Shown here piece by piece: positions 41,518-50,054 of a stretch of 64,000 nucleotides of DNA (position 1 is the stretch's first letter; each line of letters begins with the position of its first letter). Under the pieces are notes generated by a model. It was not told the origin of the DNA and did no database searches. It saw only the letters and a list, made by a program, of their open reading frames with translations. The DNA comes from Desulfocarbo sp964620595 (GTDB taxonomy: Bacteria > Desulfobacterota > Desulfarculia > Desulfarculales > Desulfarculaceae). The stretch is taken from assembly GCA_964620595.1 (NCBI GenBank), contig CAZUHP010000003.1, positions 83,889 through 147,888 of the forward strand. The letters run 5' to 3'. The translations under genes and the position numbers were made by a program.

Positions 41518-41562
41518 ACGGTGCCTTTGTCACTCAAACGTCGGCAAAAGGCCGGGGCCGGC

Positions 41563-42630
41563 TCACCTGGGGTTCAGGCGCAGCTCGATGGTCTTGAGCA
41601 TGCTTTTGGCCTCGGCAAAGGCGGGGTTGATCTCCAGCGCCTTGGTAAGGACCACCCGGGCCTTTTCGAACTCCTCCATCTCGAAGTAGGTGCGGCCCAG
41701 GTTGTAGTAGATGTTCTCGTCGTCCGGGCTTACCTTCAGGGCCTTCTTGTACTGGTTGATGGCCCGCTGGTAGCGTCCCTGGCGGCGGTAGATGATGCCC
41801 AGGTTGTTGTACACGTTTATGGTGTCCGGGTTCAGTTTCAGGACTTCCTTGAGCACCTGTTCGGCGTGGTCGTCCATCTGCTTTTCCATGTATATCTCGG
41901 CCGCCTTCTGGAAGCTCTGCTGGGCCAGACGGGGCCGGCCCAGGGCCAGGTAGCACTCGCCCATCTTCTGGTGGGCGCGGGCAAAGTCGTTCTTGATCTG
42001 GGTGGCGCGGCGGAAATACTGGATGGCCTCCTCGTAGCGGCCCTGGGCGGTCTTTATGTAGCCCATGTTGTAGTAGACTTCCGCATTCTCGTGGACCGCC
42101 AGCACCTGCTGGAAGCAGGAGAGGGCCTCCTCCCAGCGGCCTTGCTTCATGAGTTCCAGGCCGTCCTGGAAGTACTTCTCGGCCCTGGAGAACTCGGGCT
42201 CGGGCGCGGCCTGGAACACGGCGTCGAGCTTGCGCTTGAGGGTTTCCAGGGTGAGCGGCAGGAGGATGATGTCGGTCACCCCGGCCTCGCCGGCCTCGAT
42301 CACCTGGCTCTTGTTGATGTGGGGGGTGACCAGGAACACCGGCACCGAGAAGAAGGCGGCGTCGGTGCGCATGATCTTGAGGAGCGCCATGCCGTTCATC
42401 TTCGGCATGTGCCAGCCGGCGATGACGAAGTCGGCCCCGTGTTTGCGGAGCTTGGTCCAGGCGTCGCTGCCGTTTACGGCCTCCCTGATATTCTGGAAGC
42501 CCAGCTCTTCGAGCATGTGACACAGGGCGCGGCGCAAGGGGCGCTCGGCCTCGGCCACGATGATCCGCAAGGAGGCGGGGTCCACCACCGGGGGCGTGCT
42601 GGCTTCTTGCTGTGCGGTCATGGTCTGCAC
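41563..42630 (-). CDS. Degenerate receiver domain fused to TPR repeats
   Basis: A 355-residue protein. Residues 20-138 have the CheY receiver fold, but the phospho-acceptor aspartate is replaced by glycine (F-V-I-A-G-W-H-M-P, G72), the acidic pocket reads V-A-E-A-E, and the conserved lysine is lost (L-L-P-L-T in place of K-P). Residues 145-350 form about six TPR units (N-N-L-G-I-I-Y-R-R-Q-G-R-Y and similar). It should be a phosphorylation-independent scaffold or regulator. The GTG at 42630 lies four to five bases after GGAG; the ATG at 42621 is an alternative. No kinase is adjacent. Confidence 0.8.
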   Translation of the reverse strand: MQTMTAQQEASTPPVVDPASLRIIVAEAERPLRRALCHMLEELGFQNIREAVNGSDAWTKLRKHGADFVIAGWHMPKMNGMALLKIMRTDAAFFSVPVFLVTPHINKSQVIEAGEAGVTDIILLPLTLETLKRKLDAVFQAAPEPEFSRAEKYFQDGLELMKQGRWEEALSCFQQVLAVHENAEVYYNMGYIKTAQGRYEEAIQYFRRATQIKNDFARAHQKMGECYLALGRPRLAQQSFQKAAEIYMEKQMDDHAEQVLKEVLKLNPDTINVYNNLGIIYRRQGRYQRAINQYKKALKVSPDDENIYYNLGRTYFEMEEFEKARVVLTKALEINPAFAEAKSMLKTIELRLNPR

Positions 42631-42701
42631 CCAGCTCCAGTGAGGCAGGCTTCCCCCCCGACAAAGGCGCTATCAGCATGGGATTTCTCTTAGGTTATCC
42701 C

Positions 42702-42733
42702 AAAAGCGCCCCAGGGGGCAATGGCCGCCCCCT
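42702..42733 (-). terminator. Possible terminator of the efflux TolC gene
   Basis: 7-bp stem AGGGGGC/GCCCCCT (42713-42719 with 42727-42733), followed on the minus strand, after seven bases, by TTTT. Confidence 0.4.
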
Positions 42734-42751
42734 TGGCTCCCTTTGGGGGGC

Positions 42752-44052
42752 TCAGGGCAGGGGACCGCCGCCCACCGCCCGCTCCAGCTCGGCCAGGGCC
42801 TGGAGATAGGAGTAGTTGGCCTGCACCAACACGCTCTTGGCCTGGGTGAAGAGCACCTGGGCGTCGCTGAATTCCAGGGCGTCGCCCACCCCGGTGCGGT
42901 AGCGCCCCTGGGCCAGGTCCAGGTTCTCCTTGGCCTGCTTGAGGCCCAGGGCGGCGCTGTCGATGCTCTCGCTGGCCTGGTGCAGGTACAAGAAGGCCTG
43001 GGACACGTCCTGGCGCACCTTCAGTTCGCGCTCCTTGATCTGGGCCTGGATCCTTTTCAGCTCGGCCCGGGCCTGGCTCACCTGTCCCCTGGTGAGAAAG
43101 CCCGAGAACAGGTCCCACTTCAGCATCACCCCGGCCTGCCAGGCGGAGTCCAGGGGAAGCTCGGTGTCGGCCCAGACGTACCTGCCCTCGGCGTTGAGGC
43201 TGGGCCAGTAGTCGCCCTGGGCCGCCTCCAGCAGGGCCTGGGCCGCCTCCAGCTTGGCCCGCAGGTCGGCCAGCTCCGGCCTGCGCTCCAGGGCCAGCTT
43301 GATCAGGGGCTCCATGTCCTGGGGCATGGGGGGCGCAGCGGCATCTCGGCCAGGCGATAGGGCCCCACCACCGGCGGGCCGCCCAACAGCTTCTCCAGGT
43401 CCACCCGGGCGTTGCGCAGGTCATAGCGCGCCTGGATGAGCTGGAGCCTGGTCTTGGAGAGTTCCACCTCGCCCTTGGTCACGTCGATCTTGGGCCGGAG
43501 CCCGGCCTGGTGAAAGGCCCGGGCTTGTTCCAGGTGCTGCTGCTGCACCCTGAGGGACTCCTGGTTCACGGTCACCAGGTGGCGCTTCTTTAGCACCTCG
43601 AAGTAGGCGTTCTTCACGTCGCGCACCAGGTCGGCCAGGGTGGTGGCCAAGGTGTGCCGGCTGGCGGCCAGGCTCTTGCGGCTGGCTGTCACCTGGCCGC
43701 TGGTCTTGCCGAAGTCATAGAGATACTGGCTCAGGGAAAGCTCCGCCTGGTAGTAGTCGTACTGGCCGCCGGTGCCGCTGGGGAGTCCCCCCGCCGACAG
43801 GCCGGGGCTTTCGGACCACTGGCGGTCGTAGCCGGCCTGGCCCGAGATCTGGGGCAGGTAGCCGGACTCGGCCTGCATGACCTGGGCCTGGGCCGCCTCC
43901 ACCTCGCTCTGGGAGATGGCGATACCCGGGTTGTTCTTGCGCGCGATCGCCAGCACCTGTTCCAGGGTGACCTCCTGCTGGGCCCCGGCCGGGGAGGCCA
44001 GGGCCAGCAGGCAGAGCGCTGCGGCGCTTAGCACGAACCAGATTCTTTTCAT
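42752..44052 (-). pseudogene. TolC-family outer-membrane efflux protein, frameshifted
   Basis: Two overlapping frames together make one TolC-like protein. The N-terminal part (44052-43303) has a signal peptide (M-K-R-I-W-F-V-L-S-A-A), then E-V-T-L-E-Q-V-L-A-I-A and the first outer-membrane-factor repeat. The second frame (from 43327 to 42752) continues with P-Q-D-M-E-P-L-I-K-L-A-L-E-R-R-P-E-L, the usual start of the second repeat, and ends normally. The switch lies at a run of six C (minus strand; G-run 43328-43333), where one base is missing or extra. Either a genuine inactivating slip or an assembly/sequencing error is possible; the reading on both sides is well conserved, which favours a recent or artefactual change. 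It stands divergent from the MFP-RND genes it would serve as outer-membrane channel. Confidence 0.8.
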
Positions 44053-44103
44053 CTAAACCCTCCCAAATGCCAGGGGCTTTTGTGCCTGGGCCGGGGAAAT
44101 GGC

Positions 44104-44133
44104 TTGTCCCTCCGCGAGAATTCACATTAAACT
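44104..44133 (+). promoter_or_regulatory. putative promoter of the RND operon
   Basis: TTGTCC at 44104-44109, an 18-nt spacer and TAAACT at 44128-44133, in the AT-richer middle of the divergent region (44053-44234) shared with the TolC gene. No dedicated regulator gene is adjacent. Confidence 0.4.
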
Positions 44134-44234
44134 GTCGCCAGCCTTTTTACAACCAACCGCATCCTCCCCGGCCGTCCCGGCCGGGGGCGTGGCTTGACGT
44201 GCTTGTCGCCTCTTTTCAGGAGAGAGCCCGAATC

Positions 44235-45560
44235 ATGACCATGACCCCTGACGCCCGCCCCTGCCCCCCGCGTCGCCCCCCGCGTCGCCCCCCCCGTCTC
44301 CCCCCGCGTCGCCCCCCGCGTAGTCACCACCGCTCCCCCCGCTGGGGGTTGTGGCTGGTGCTCGTGGCCTTTTTGGCGCTGTCCGGGGCTTGCTCGGACG
44401 ACGCCTCCCGCCCTGCCGGCCGCCCGCCGGTGCCGGTCACCACCGCCACCGCGGTGCAGCGCGAGGTGCCGGTGCAGGTCAAGGCCATCGGGCAGGTGGA
44501 GGCGCTCGCCACCGTGTCCATCACCGCCCAGGTGAGCGGCCAGCTCCAGGAGGTGCATTTCAAGGAGGGCGAGGAGGTGGAGGCCGGCCAGTTGCTCTTC
44601 ACCATAGATCCCCGGGTCTACCAGGCCGCCCTGGACCAGGCCCTGGGCAACCTGGCCAAGGACCGCGCCCTGCTGAAGGAATACCAGCAGGCCCTGGAGC
44701 GCAACAAGAAGATGGTGGCGCGCGACTTCGTGAGCCGGCAGGACTATGACAAGGTGGTGGCCGCGGCGGCCGCCCAGGTGGCGGTGGTCAAGGCCGACCA
44801 GGCGGCGGTGGAAAAGGCCCGCCTGGACCTGGAGTTCTGCCACATCCGCGCCCCCATAGCCGGCCGCACCGGCAGCCTGCTGGTTCACCAGGGCAATGTG
44901 GTGAACGCGGGGACGGACCAGCCCCTGGTGGTCATCAAGCGGATCCGGCCCTGCTACGTGAGCTTTGCGGTGCCCGAACGCGAATTGGAGCGTATCCAGC
45001 ATTTCCAGGGGAGCAAGGGCCCCCTGCTGGTGCAGGCCACCCCGCCGGACAGCCAGGGGCCGCCCGAGCAGGGCCGGCTGAGCTTCATCGACAACCAGGT
45101 GGACAAGGACACCGGCACCATATTGCTGAAGGGCACCTTTCCCAACGCCAAGAGCCGCCTGTGGCCCGGCCAGTTCGTGAGGGTGTCCCTAACCCTCACC
45201 ACCATCCCCCAGGCGGTGGTGGTTCCCCGCCGGGCCGTGCAGACCGGCCCCAAGGGGATGTTCGTCTTCGTGGTCAAGGCGGATAGCACCGTGGAGATGC
45301 GGCCCGTGAAAAAAGGCGAGGCCCTGGACGGCGAGGTGGTGGTGAGCCAGGGGCTGAGGGCCGGTGAAAAGGTGGTGACCGACGGTCAACTGGCCCTCTA
45401 CCCCGGGGCCAAGGTGGTCGAGGCCCGCCCGGCCTCCAGCCAGACGGGGGGCGACAAGGGGGGCGACAAGGGGGACGCCAAGGGCACCGCCAAGGGCGAC
45501 GAGAGCAGCCGGAAAGGCGCTGGCAAGCCCTCTCCGGCCCGGCAGGAGGAGGCCCGCTGA
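44235..45560 (+). CDS. RND efflux periplasmic adaptor (MFP lipoprotein)
   Basis: A 441-residue HlyD/MdtA-type adaptor linking an inner-membrane RND pump to an outer-membrane channel. Order: a Pro/Arg-rich cytosolic extension (residues 9-36, repeating P-P-R-R), a signal anchor (38-52), lipobox L-S-G-A-C with Cys53, biotinyl-lipoyl half-motifs (I-T-A-Q-V-S-G-Q and I-R-A-P-I-A-G-R), an alpha-hairpin between them, a beta-barrel, and a Lys/Gly/Asp-rich tail. Both the N-terminal extension (44262-44320) and the tail (45445-45483) are encoded by in-frame 12-base G/C minisatellites. AGGAGAG precedes the ATG at 44235, which supports the long start. The stop overlaps the pump start (TGATG). Confidence 0.92.
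   Translation: MTMTPDARPCPPRRPPRRPPRLPPRRPPRSHHRSPRWGLWLVLVAFLALSGACSDDASRPAGRPPVPVTTATAVQREVPVQVKAIGQVEALATVSITAQVSGQLQEVHFKEGEEVEAGQLLFTIDPRVYQAALDQALGNLAKDRALLKEYQQALERNKKMVARDFVSRQDYDKVVAAAAAQVAVVKADQAAVEKARLDLEFCHIRAPIAGRTGSLLVHQGNVVNAGTDQPLVVIKRIRPCYVSFAVPERELERIQHFQGSKGPLLVQATPPDSQGPPEQGRLSFIDNQVDKDTGTILLKGTFPNAKSRLWPGQFVRVSLTLTTIPQAVVVPRRAVQTGPKGMFVFVVKADSTVEMRPVKKGEALDGEVVVSQGLRAGEKVVTDGQLALYPGAKVVEARPASSQTGGDKGGDKGDAKGTAKGDESSRKGAGKPSPARQEEAR
44262..44320. repeat. In-frame 12-base minisatellite encoding P-P-R-R
   Basis: Repeated C-G-T-C-G-C-C-C-C-C-C-G units, a 12-base version of the intergenic decamer, keeping the adaptor gene in frame. Confidence 0.75.
45445..45483. repeat. In-frame 12-base minisatellite encoding G-G-D-K
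   Basis: About three units near G-G-G-G-G-C-G-A-C-A-A-G at the 3' end of the adaptor gene, then decayed A-K-G-T-A-K-G-D. Confidence 0.65.
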
Positions 45561-48500
45561 TGAGCCCCACCGAGCTTTTCATCCGCCGGCCCGTGATGAC
45601 CACGCTGGTGAGCGTGGGCATGCTGTTGTTCGGCCTGTTGGGCTACTTTTCGCTCCCCACCAGCGACCTGCCCGCAGTGGACTATCCCACCATCCAGGTG
45701 ACGGCCTCCCTGCCCGGGGCCAGCCCGGAGACCATGGCCTCGGCCGTGGCCACCCCCTTGGAGCGGGAGTTCACCGACATCGCGGGCCTGGAATCCATGA
45801 GTTCCACCAACATCCTGGGCCAGACCACCATCACCCTCCAGTTCAGCCTGGAGCGCAATATCGACGCCGCGGCCCAGGACGTGCAAGCGGCCATCTCCAA
45901 GGCGGTGCTCCCCACCGACATGCCCCGGCCGCCCACCTATACCAAGGTCAACGCCGCGGACCAGCCGGTGCTTTACCTTTCCCTGAGTTCGGCCAGCCTG
46001 CCGCTCACCACGGTGAACGACTATGCCGAAACCTTTGTCAGCCGCCGCATCTCCATGGTGGACGGAGTGGCCCAGGTGCTCATCTACGGCGAGCAGAAGT
46101 ACGCGGTGCGGGTGCGCCTGAACCCCAGGCTGCTGGCCTCCCGGCGCATCGGCCTGGACCAGGTGAAGCAGGCGGTGGCGGCCCAGAACGTGGACCTGCC
46201 CACCGGCACCCTAGAAGGCGAGCACCGGACCCTGACCATCGCGGCCAAGGGCCAGCTCATGAAGGCCGAGCTGTACGAGCCCCTGATCGTGGCCTACCGC
46301 GGGGGCAAGCCGGTCCGCCTGGGTGAGTTGGGCGAGGTGGTGGACGGGGTGGAGGAGGACAAGGTGGCCGCCTGGTGGCGGGGTGAGCGGGCGGTGGTGC
46401 TGGCCGTGAAGCGGCAGCCCGGGGCCAACACCATCGCGGTGGTGGACTCGGTGCGCGCGCTGCTTCCCTTCATCCGGGACCAGATACCCGCGGCCATCAA
46501 GCTGGACGTGCTCTACGACCAGTCCCAGTCCATTCGCGAGTCGGTGGCGGACATGAAGTTCACCCTGGTGCTGGCCATCTCCCTGGTGGTGCTGGTGGTG
46601 TTCCTCTTTTTGCGCAACATCTCGGCCACGATCATCACCTCCCTGGCGGTGCCCATGTCGCTGGTCACCACCTTTGCCGTGATGTGGGCCATGGACTTTT
46701 CCCTGGACAACATCTCCCTGATGGCGCTGACCTTGTCGGTGGGCTTTGTGGTGGACGACGCCATCGTGATGCTGGAGAACGTGGTGCGCCACATGGAGAT
46801 GGGCAAGCCGCCCCTTCGGGCCACCATCGACGGCGCCAAGGAGATAGGCTTCACCATCATCTCCATGACGCTCTCCCTGGCGGTGGTGTTCCTGCCCATG
46901 GTCTTCATGTCCGGCATGGTGGGGCGGCTCTTGTACGAGTTCGCGGTGACCATCTGCGTGGCCATTTTGGTCTCGGGTTTCGTGTCGCTCTCCTTGACCC
47001 CCATGCTGGCCAGCCGCTTTCTGCGCGAGAAAAAGACTCCACCGGGCGCCAAGGGGGGCGTGCAGGAGAGCGCTCGGGGAAACGGCCGCCTGCTGCGCCT
47101 GTACGAGCGCGCCCTGCACCTGGTGCTCAGGCACCGGCCGGCCACCGTGTTCGTGTTCCTGGCCATGCTGGCCCTCACCGGCTGGCTGTTCATGATAATG
47201 CCCAAGGGGTTCATCCCCTCCGAGGACCGGGGCATGTTCGTGGCCTACAGCCTGGCCGACCAGGGTATTTCCTACAAGAGCATGTGCCGCCACATGTTGG
47301 CGGTGGGCGATATCATCGCCGCCGACCCGGCGGTGGATGGAGTGATGCCGGTGGTGGGGGCCATGGGGGCCATGAACTCCGGCATAAGCTTCGTGCTCCT
47401 GAAGGACTCCGAGCATCGCAAGGAAAGCCCGGAGGAGGTCATCGCCCGGCTCATACCCCAGGTGGCCCGGGTGCCGGGCATCATGACCTTCATGATGAAC
47501 CCGCCCTCCATCCAGGTGGGGGCGGAGACTGGCAAGGCCGCCTACCAGTACACCCTCCAGGCCATCGAGACCAAGGATCTCTACCCGGCCGCCCAGAAGC
47601 TCACCCAGGCCATGCGGGGCCTGGCCCAGATACGCGACGTGTCCAGCGACCTCATGATCAACGACCCCCAGATAACCATCCACATCGACCGCGACAAGGC
47701 CGCCACCCTGGGGGTGAGCGCCCAGGACATCGAGGAGGCCCTGTTTTCCGCCTTCGCCTCCCGGGAGGTGAGCCGCATCAACGCGGCCACGGACCAGTAC
47801 CAGGTGATCCTGGAGCTGCTGCCCCGCTTCCAGCGCCAGAGCGCGGACCTCTCCTGGGTGTACGTGCGTTCCAAGGAAGGCAAGATGGTCCCCCTCCAGG
47901 TGGTCACCCGCCAGGAACTCAGCCTGGGACCCTTGCAGATCAACCATTCGGGCCAGCTCCCGGCGGTGACCATCAGTTTCAACCTGGCCCCCGGCGCTTC
48001 TTTGGGTGACGCCACCGCGGCGGTGGAGGCGTTGGCCGCCAAGATATTGCCGAACACGGTCACCGGCCGCTTCATGGGCACCGCCGAGGAGTTCGAGAAG
48101 TCCATGACCAGCCTGGCCTGGCTGTTGGTCCTGGCCCTGGCGGTGATCTACCTGATCCTGGGCATCCTCTACGAGAGCTTCATCCACCCGGTCACCATCC
48201 TGGCCGGGCTGCCCTCGGCCGCCCTGGGGGCCCTGGTGACCCTCCTCATCTTCGGCGAGGAGCTGGACCTCTATGCCTTCGTGGGCATCATGATGCTCAT
48301 CGGCATCGTGAAGAAGAACGCGATCATGATGATCGACTTCGCCCTGGAGGCCGAGCGCAAGGAGGGCAAGAGCCCGGCGGCGGCCATCATGGAAGGCGGA
48401 CTCATCCGCTTCCGGCCCATCATGATGACCACCATCGCGGCCTTTGTGGGCATCTTGCCCATAGCCATCGGCTTTGGCGCCGGCGGCGCCGCCCGCCGGG

Positions 48501-48661
48501 CCCTGGGCCTGGCGGTGTGCGGTGGCCTGTTGGTGAGCCAGTTGGTCACCCTGCTCATCACCCCGGTGATCTATACCTACTTCGACGAGCTGCAAAACTG
48601 GCTGGCCCGCCGGGGCCATGCCCGCGCCGACCGGGACGGTCGGGCCGAGGCCCGCGCCTGA
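45560..48661 (+). CDS. RND-family multidrug efflux pump (MdtB/C-AcrB-like)
   Basis: A 1033-residue proton-driven inner-membrane pump. It begins S-P-T-E-L-F-I-R-R-P-V-M-T-T-L, a typical RND start, and shows twelve membrane helices in two halves. The proton-relay aspartates are in F-V-V-D-D-A-I-V-M-L-E-N (helix 4) and the matching lysine in I-G-I-V-K-K-N-A-I-M-M-I-D (helix 10). The sequence resembles MdtB/MdtC more than AcrB. The start codon shares a base with the adaptor stop, so expression is coupled. Substrates are unknown. The outer-membrane partner gene at 42752 is frameshifted, which would cripple this tripartite system unless another TolC substitutes. Confidence 0.95.
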   Translation: MSPTELFIRRPVMTTLVSVGMLLFGLLGYFSLPTSDLPAVDYPTIQVTASLPGASPETMASAVATPLEREFTDIAGLESMSSTNILGQTTITLQFSLERNIDAAAQDVQAAISKAVLPTDMPRPPTYTKVNAADQPVLYLSLSSASLPLTTVNDYAETFVSRRISMVDGVAQVLIYGEQKYAVRVRLNPRLLASRRIGLDQVKQAVAAQNVDLPTGTLEGEHRTLTIAAKGQLMKAELYEPLIVAYRGGKPVRLGELGEVVDGVEEDKVAAWWRGERAVVLAVKRQPGANTIAVVDSVRALLPFIRDQIPAAIKLDVLYDQSQSIRESVADMKFTLVLAISLVVLVVFLFLRNISATIITSLAVPMSLVTTFAVMWAMDFSLDNISLMALTLSVGFVVDDAIVMLENVVRHMEMGKPPLRATIDGAKEIGFTIISMTLSLAVVFLPMVFMSGMVGRLLYEFAVTICVAILVSGFVSLSLTPMLASRFLREKKTPPGAKGGVQESARGNGRLLRLYERALHLVLRHRPATVFVFLAMLALTGWLFMIMPKGFIPSEDRGMFVAYSLADQGISYKSMCRHMLAVGDIIAADPAVDGVMPVVGAMGAMNSGISFVLLKDSEHRKESPEEVIARLIPQVARVPGIMTFMMNPPSIQVGAETGKAAYQYTLQAIETKDLYPAAQKLTQAMRGLAQIRDVSSDLMINDPQITIHIDRDKAATLGVSAQDIEEALFSAFASREVSRINAATDQYQVILELLPRFQRQSADLSWVYVRSKEGKMVPLQVVTRQELSLGPLQINHSGQLPAVTISFNLAPGASLGDATAAVEALAAKILPNTVTGRFMGTAEEFEKSMTSLAWLLVLALAVIYLILGILYESFIHPVTILAGLPSAALGALVTLLIFGEELDLYAFVGIMMLIGIVKKNAIMMIDFALEAERKEGKSPAAAIMEGGLIRFRPIMMTTIAAFVGILPIAIGFGAGGAARRALGLAVCGGLLVSQLVTLLITPVIYTYFDELQNWLARRGHARADRDGRAEARA

Positions 48662-48689
48662 GGGTCCGGCCCGGCGGCAAGGCATCGAG

Positions 48690-48731
48690 GGGGCCGCTTC
48701 TCCCGGTCGAAGGGAAGGCGGCCCCTTTTTT
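48690..48731 (+). terminator. Terminator of the RND operon
   Basis: 8-bp stem GGGGCCGC/GCGGCCCC (48690-48697 with 48718-48725) with inner pairing, followed by six T. Confidence 0.85.
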
Positions 48732-48794
48732 CAAACCGCGCCTTGGGGTGTACACTGTTGAGGCAATCGCAGCACCCAGCGGGGGACGCGCCTC

Positions 48795-50054
48795 ATGGTG
48801 AAGACAAGAGGAAGGGCCTGGGCCATATTCCTGGTGGGCAGCGCGGGTTTCGTGCTGTCCATGTTCTACCGGGTGTCGCTCTCCATCCTTGCGCCCCAGC
48901 TCAACCATGACCTGGGCCTGGGCCCGGCCCAGCTCGGGGACCTCACCGCCGCCTTCTTCTATGCCTTTGCCGCCTGCCAGATTCCCCTGGGCCTGGTGCT
49001 GGACCGGGTGGGGATCCGCTGGCCCATGGCCGTGCTCTCCCTGGCCGGGGCCGGCGGCGCGGCCTGGTTCGCGGCGGCCACGGCCCAGGGCGAGGCCATT
49101 GCCGCCCGGGTGCTCTTGGGCCTGGGCATGAGCTGCGGCCTGATGGGTCCGCTGGCCCTGTTCGCGGTGTGGTTCCCCCCCGCCCGCTTCGCCACCGTCT
49201 CCGGCCTGTTGGTGGCGGTGGGCGCCCTGGGCCAGATCCTGGCCTCCACCCCTCTGGCCCTTTTGGCCCAGGCCCTGGGCTGGCGGGGGTCATACCTGCT
49301 GTTCGCGGCCATCAACTTGCTCCAGGCCGCGGCGGTGGCAGTGGTGGTGCGCGACCACCCGCCCGGCGCGGAGCCGCCGCCCCGGGAGCCGGGCAACCCC
49401 TTCAAGGGCCTGGGCCGGCTCCTTGCGATGCCGGTCTACTGGGGCATCAGCCTGGCCACCTTCTTCCGCTTCGGATGCCTCATGGCGGTGCAGGGGCTTT
49501 GGGCCGGGCCCTACCTGATCTACGGGCTGGGCTATGGCACGGTGGAGGCGGGCAACGCCCTGTTGTGCCTCAGCCTGGGGTACATGGTGGGCCTGCCCCT
49601 GTGCGGCCGGGCCAGCGACCATTGGTTCGGCACCCGCAAGTGGGTGATAGCGCCCACCCTGCTTCTGTTCGCGGCCCTTTTGCTCCTGCTGGCCTGGTGG
49701 CCGCCTGGCCTGGGCCTGGGCTGGGTGTATGCGGGCTTCGCGCTTTTGGGCATGAGCAACGCGCCGGGCCAGATCATGTACGCCCACATCAAGGAGCTGG
49801 TCCCCCGCCAGTACACGGCCACCGCCATGACCGGGGTGAACCTGTTCACCATGCTGGGTCCGGCGGCCATGATGCAGCTCACCGGCTTCATCATCGCCGG
49901 CCGGCCCGGGGGGCTGTCCGGGCCCGAGCCTTTCCAGCCGGCCTGGTACTTCATGGCCGCCACCATGCTGGCCGCGGGCCTGGTCTACCTCTTCCTGCCC
50001 GACAGCCGCGCCGTGCGCCAGGGAGCCGGGCCGGAAGGAGGCGTTCGGCCGTGA
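48795..50054 (+). CDS. MFS transporter (GlpT/ExuT-like major facilitator)
   Basis: A 419-residue major facilitator with 12 predicted helices. The start F-Y-R-V-S-L-S-I-L-A-P-Q-L and motif A variant L-V-L-D-R-V-G-I-R-W-P resemble sugar-phosphate or organic-anion transporters and nitrate/sugar-acid MFS subfamilies. Direction and substrate are unknown. The TGA stop overlaps the GTG of the next gene (GTGA), so the DUF362 ferredoxin protein is translationally coupled; what unites them is not evident. Confidence 0.85.
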   Translation: MVKTRGRAWAIFLVGSAGFVLSMFYRVSLSILAPQLNHDLGLGPAQLGDLTAAFFYAFAACQIPLGLVLDRVGIRWPMAVLSLAGAGGAAWFAAATAQGEAIAARVLLGLGMSCGLMGPLALFAVWFPPARFATVSGLLVAVGALGQILASTPLALLAQALGWRGSYLLFAAINLLQAAAVAVVVRDHPPGAEPPPREPGNPFKGLGRLLAMPVYWGISLATFFRFGCLMAVQGLWAGPYLIYGLGYGTVEAGNALLCLSLGYMVGLPLCGRASDHWFGTRKWVIAPTLLLFAALLLLLAWWPPGLGLGWVYAGFALLGMSNAPGQIMYAHIKELVPRQYTATAMTGVNLFTMLGPAAMMQLTGFIIAGRPGGLSGPEPFQPAWYFMAATMLAAGLVYLFLPDSRAVRQGAGPEGGVRP

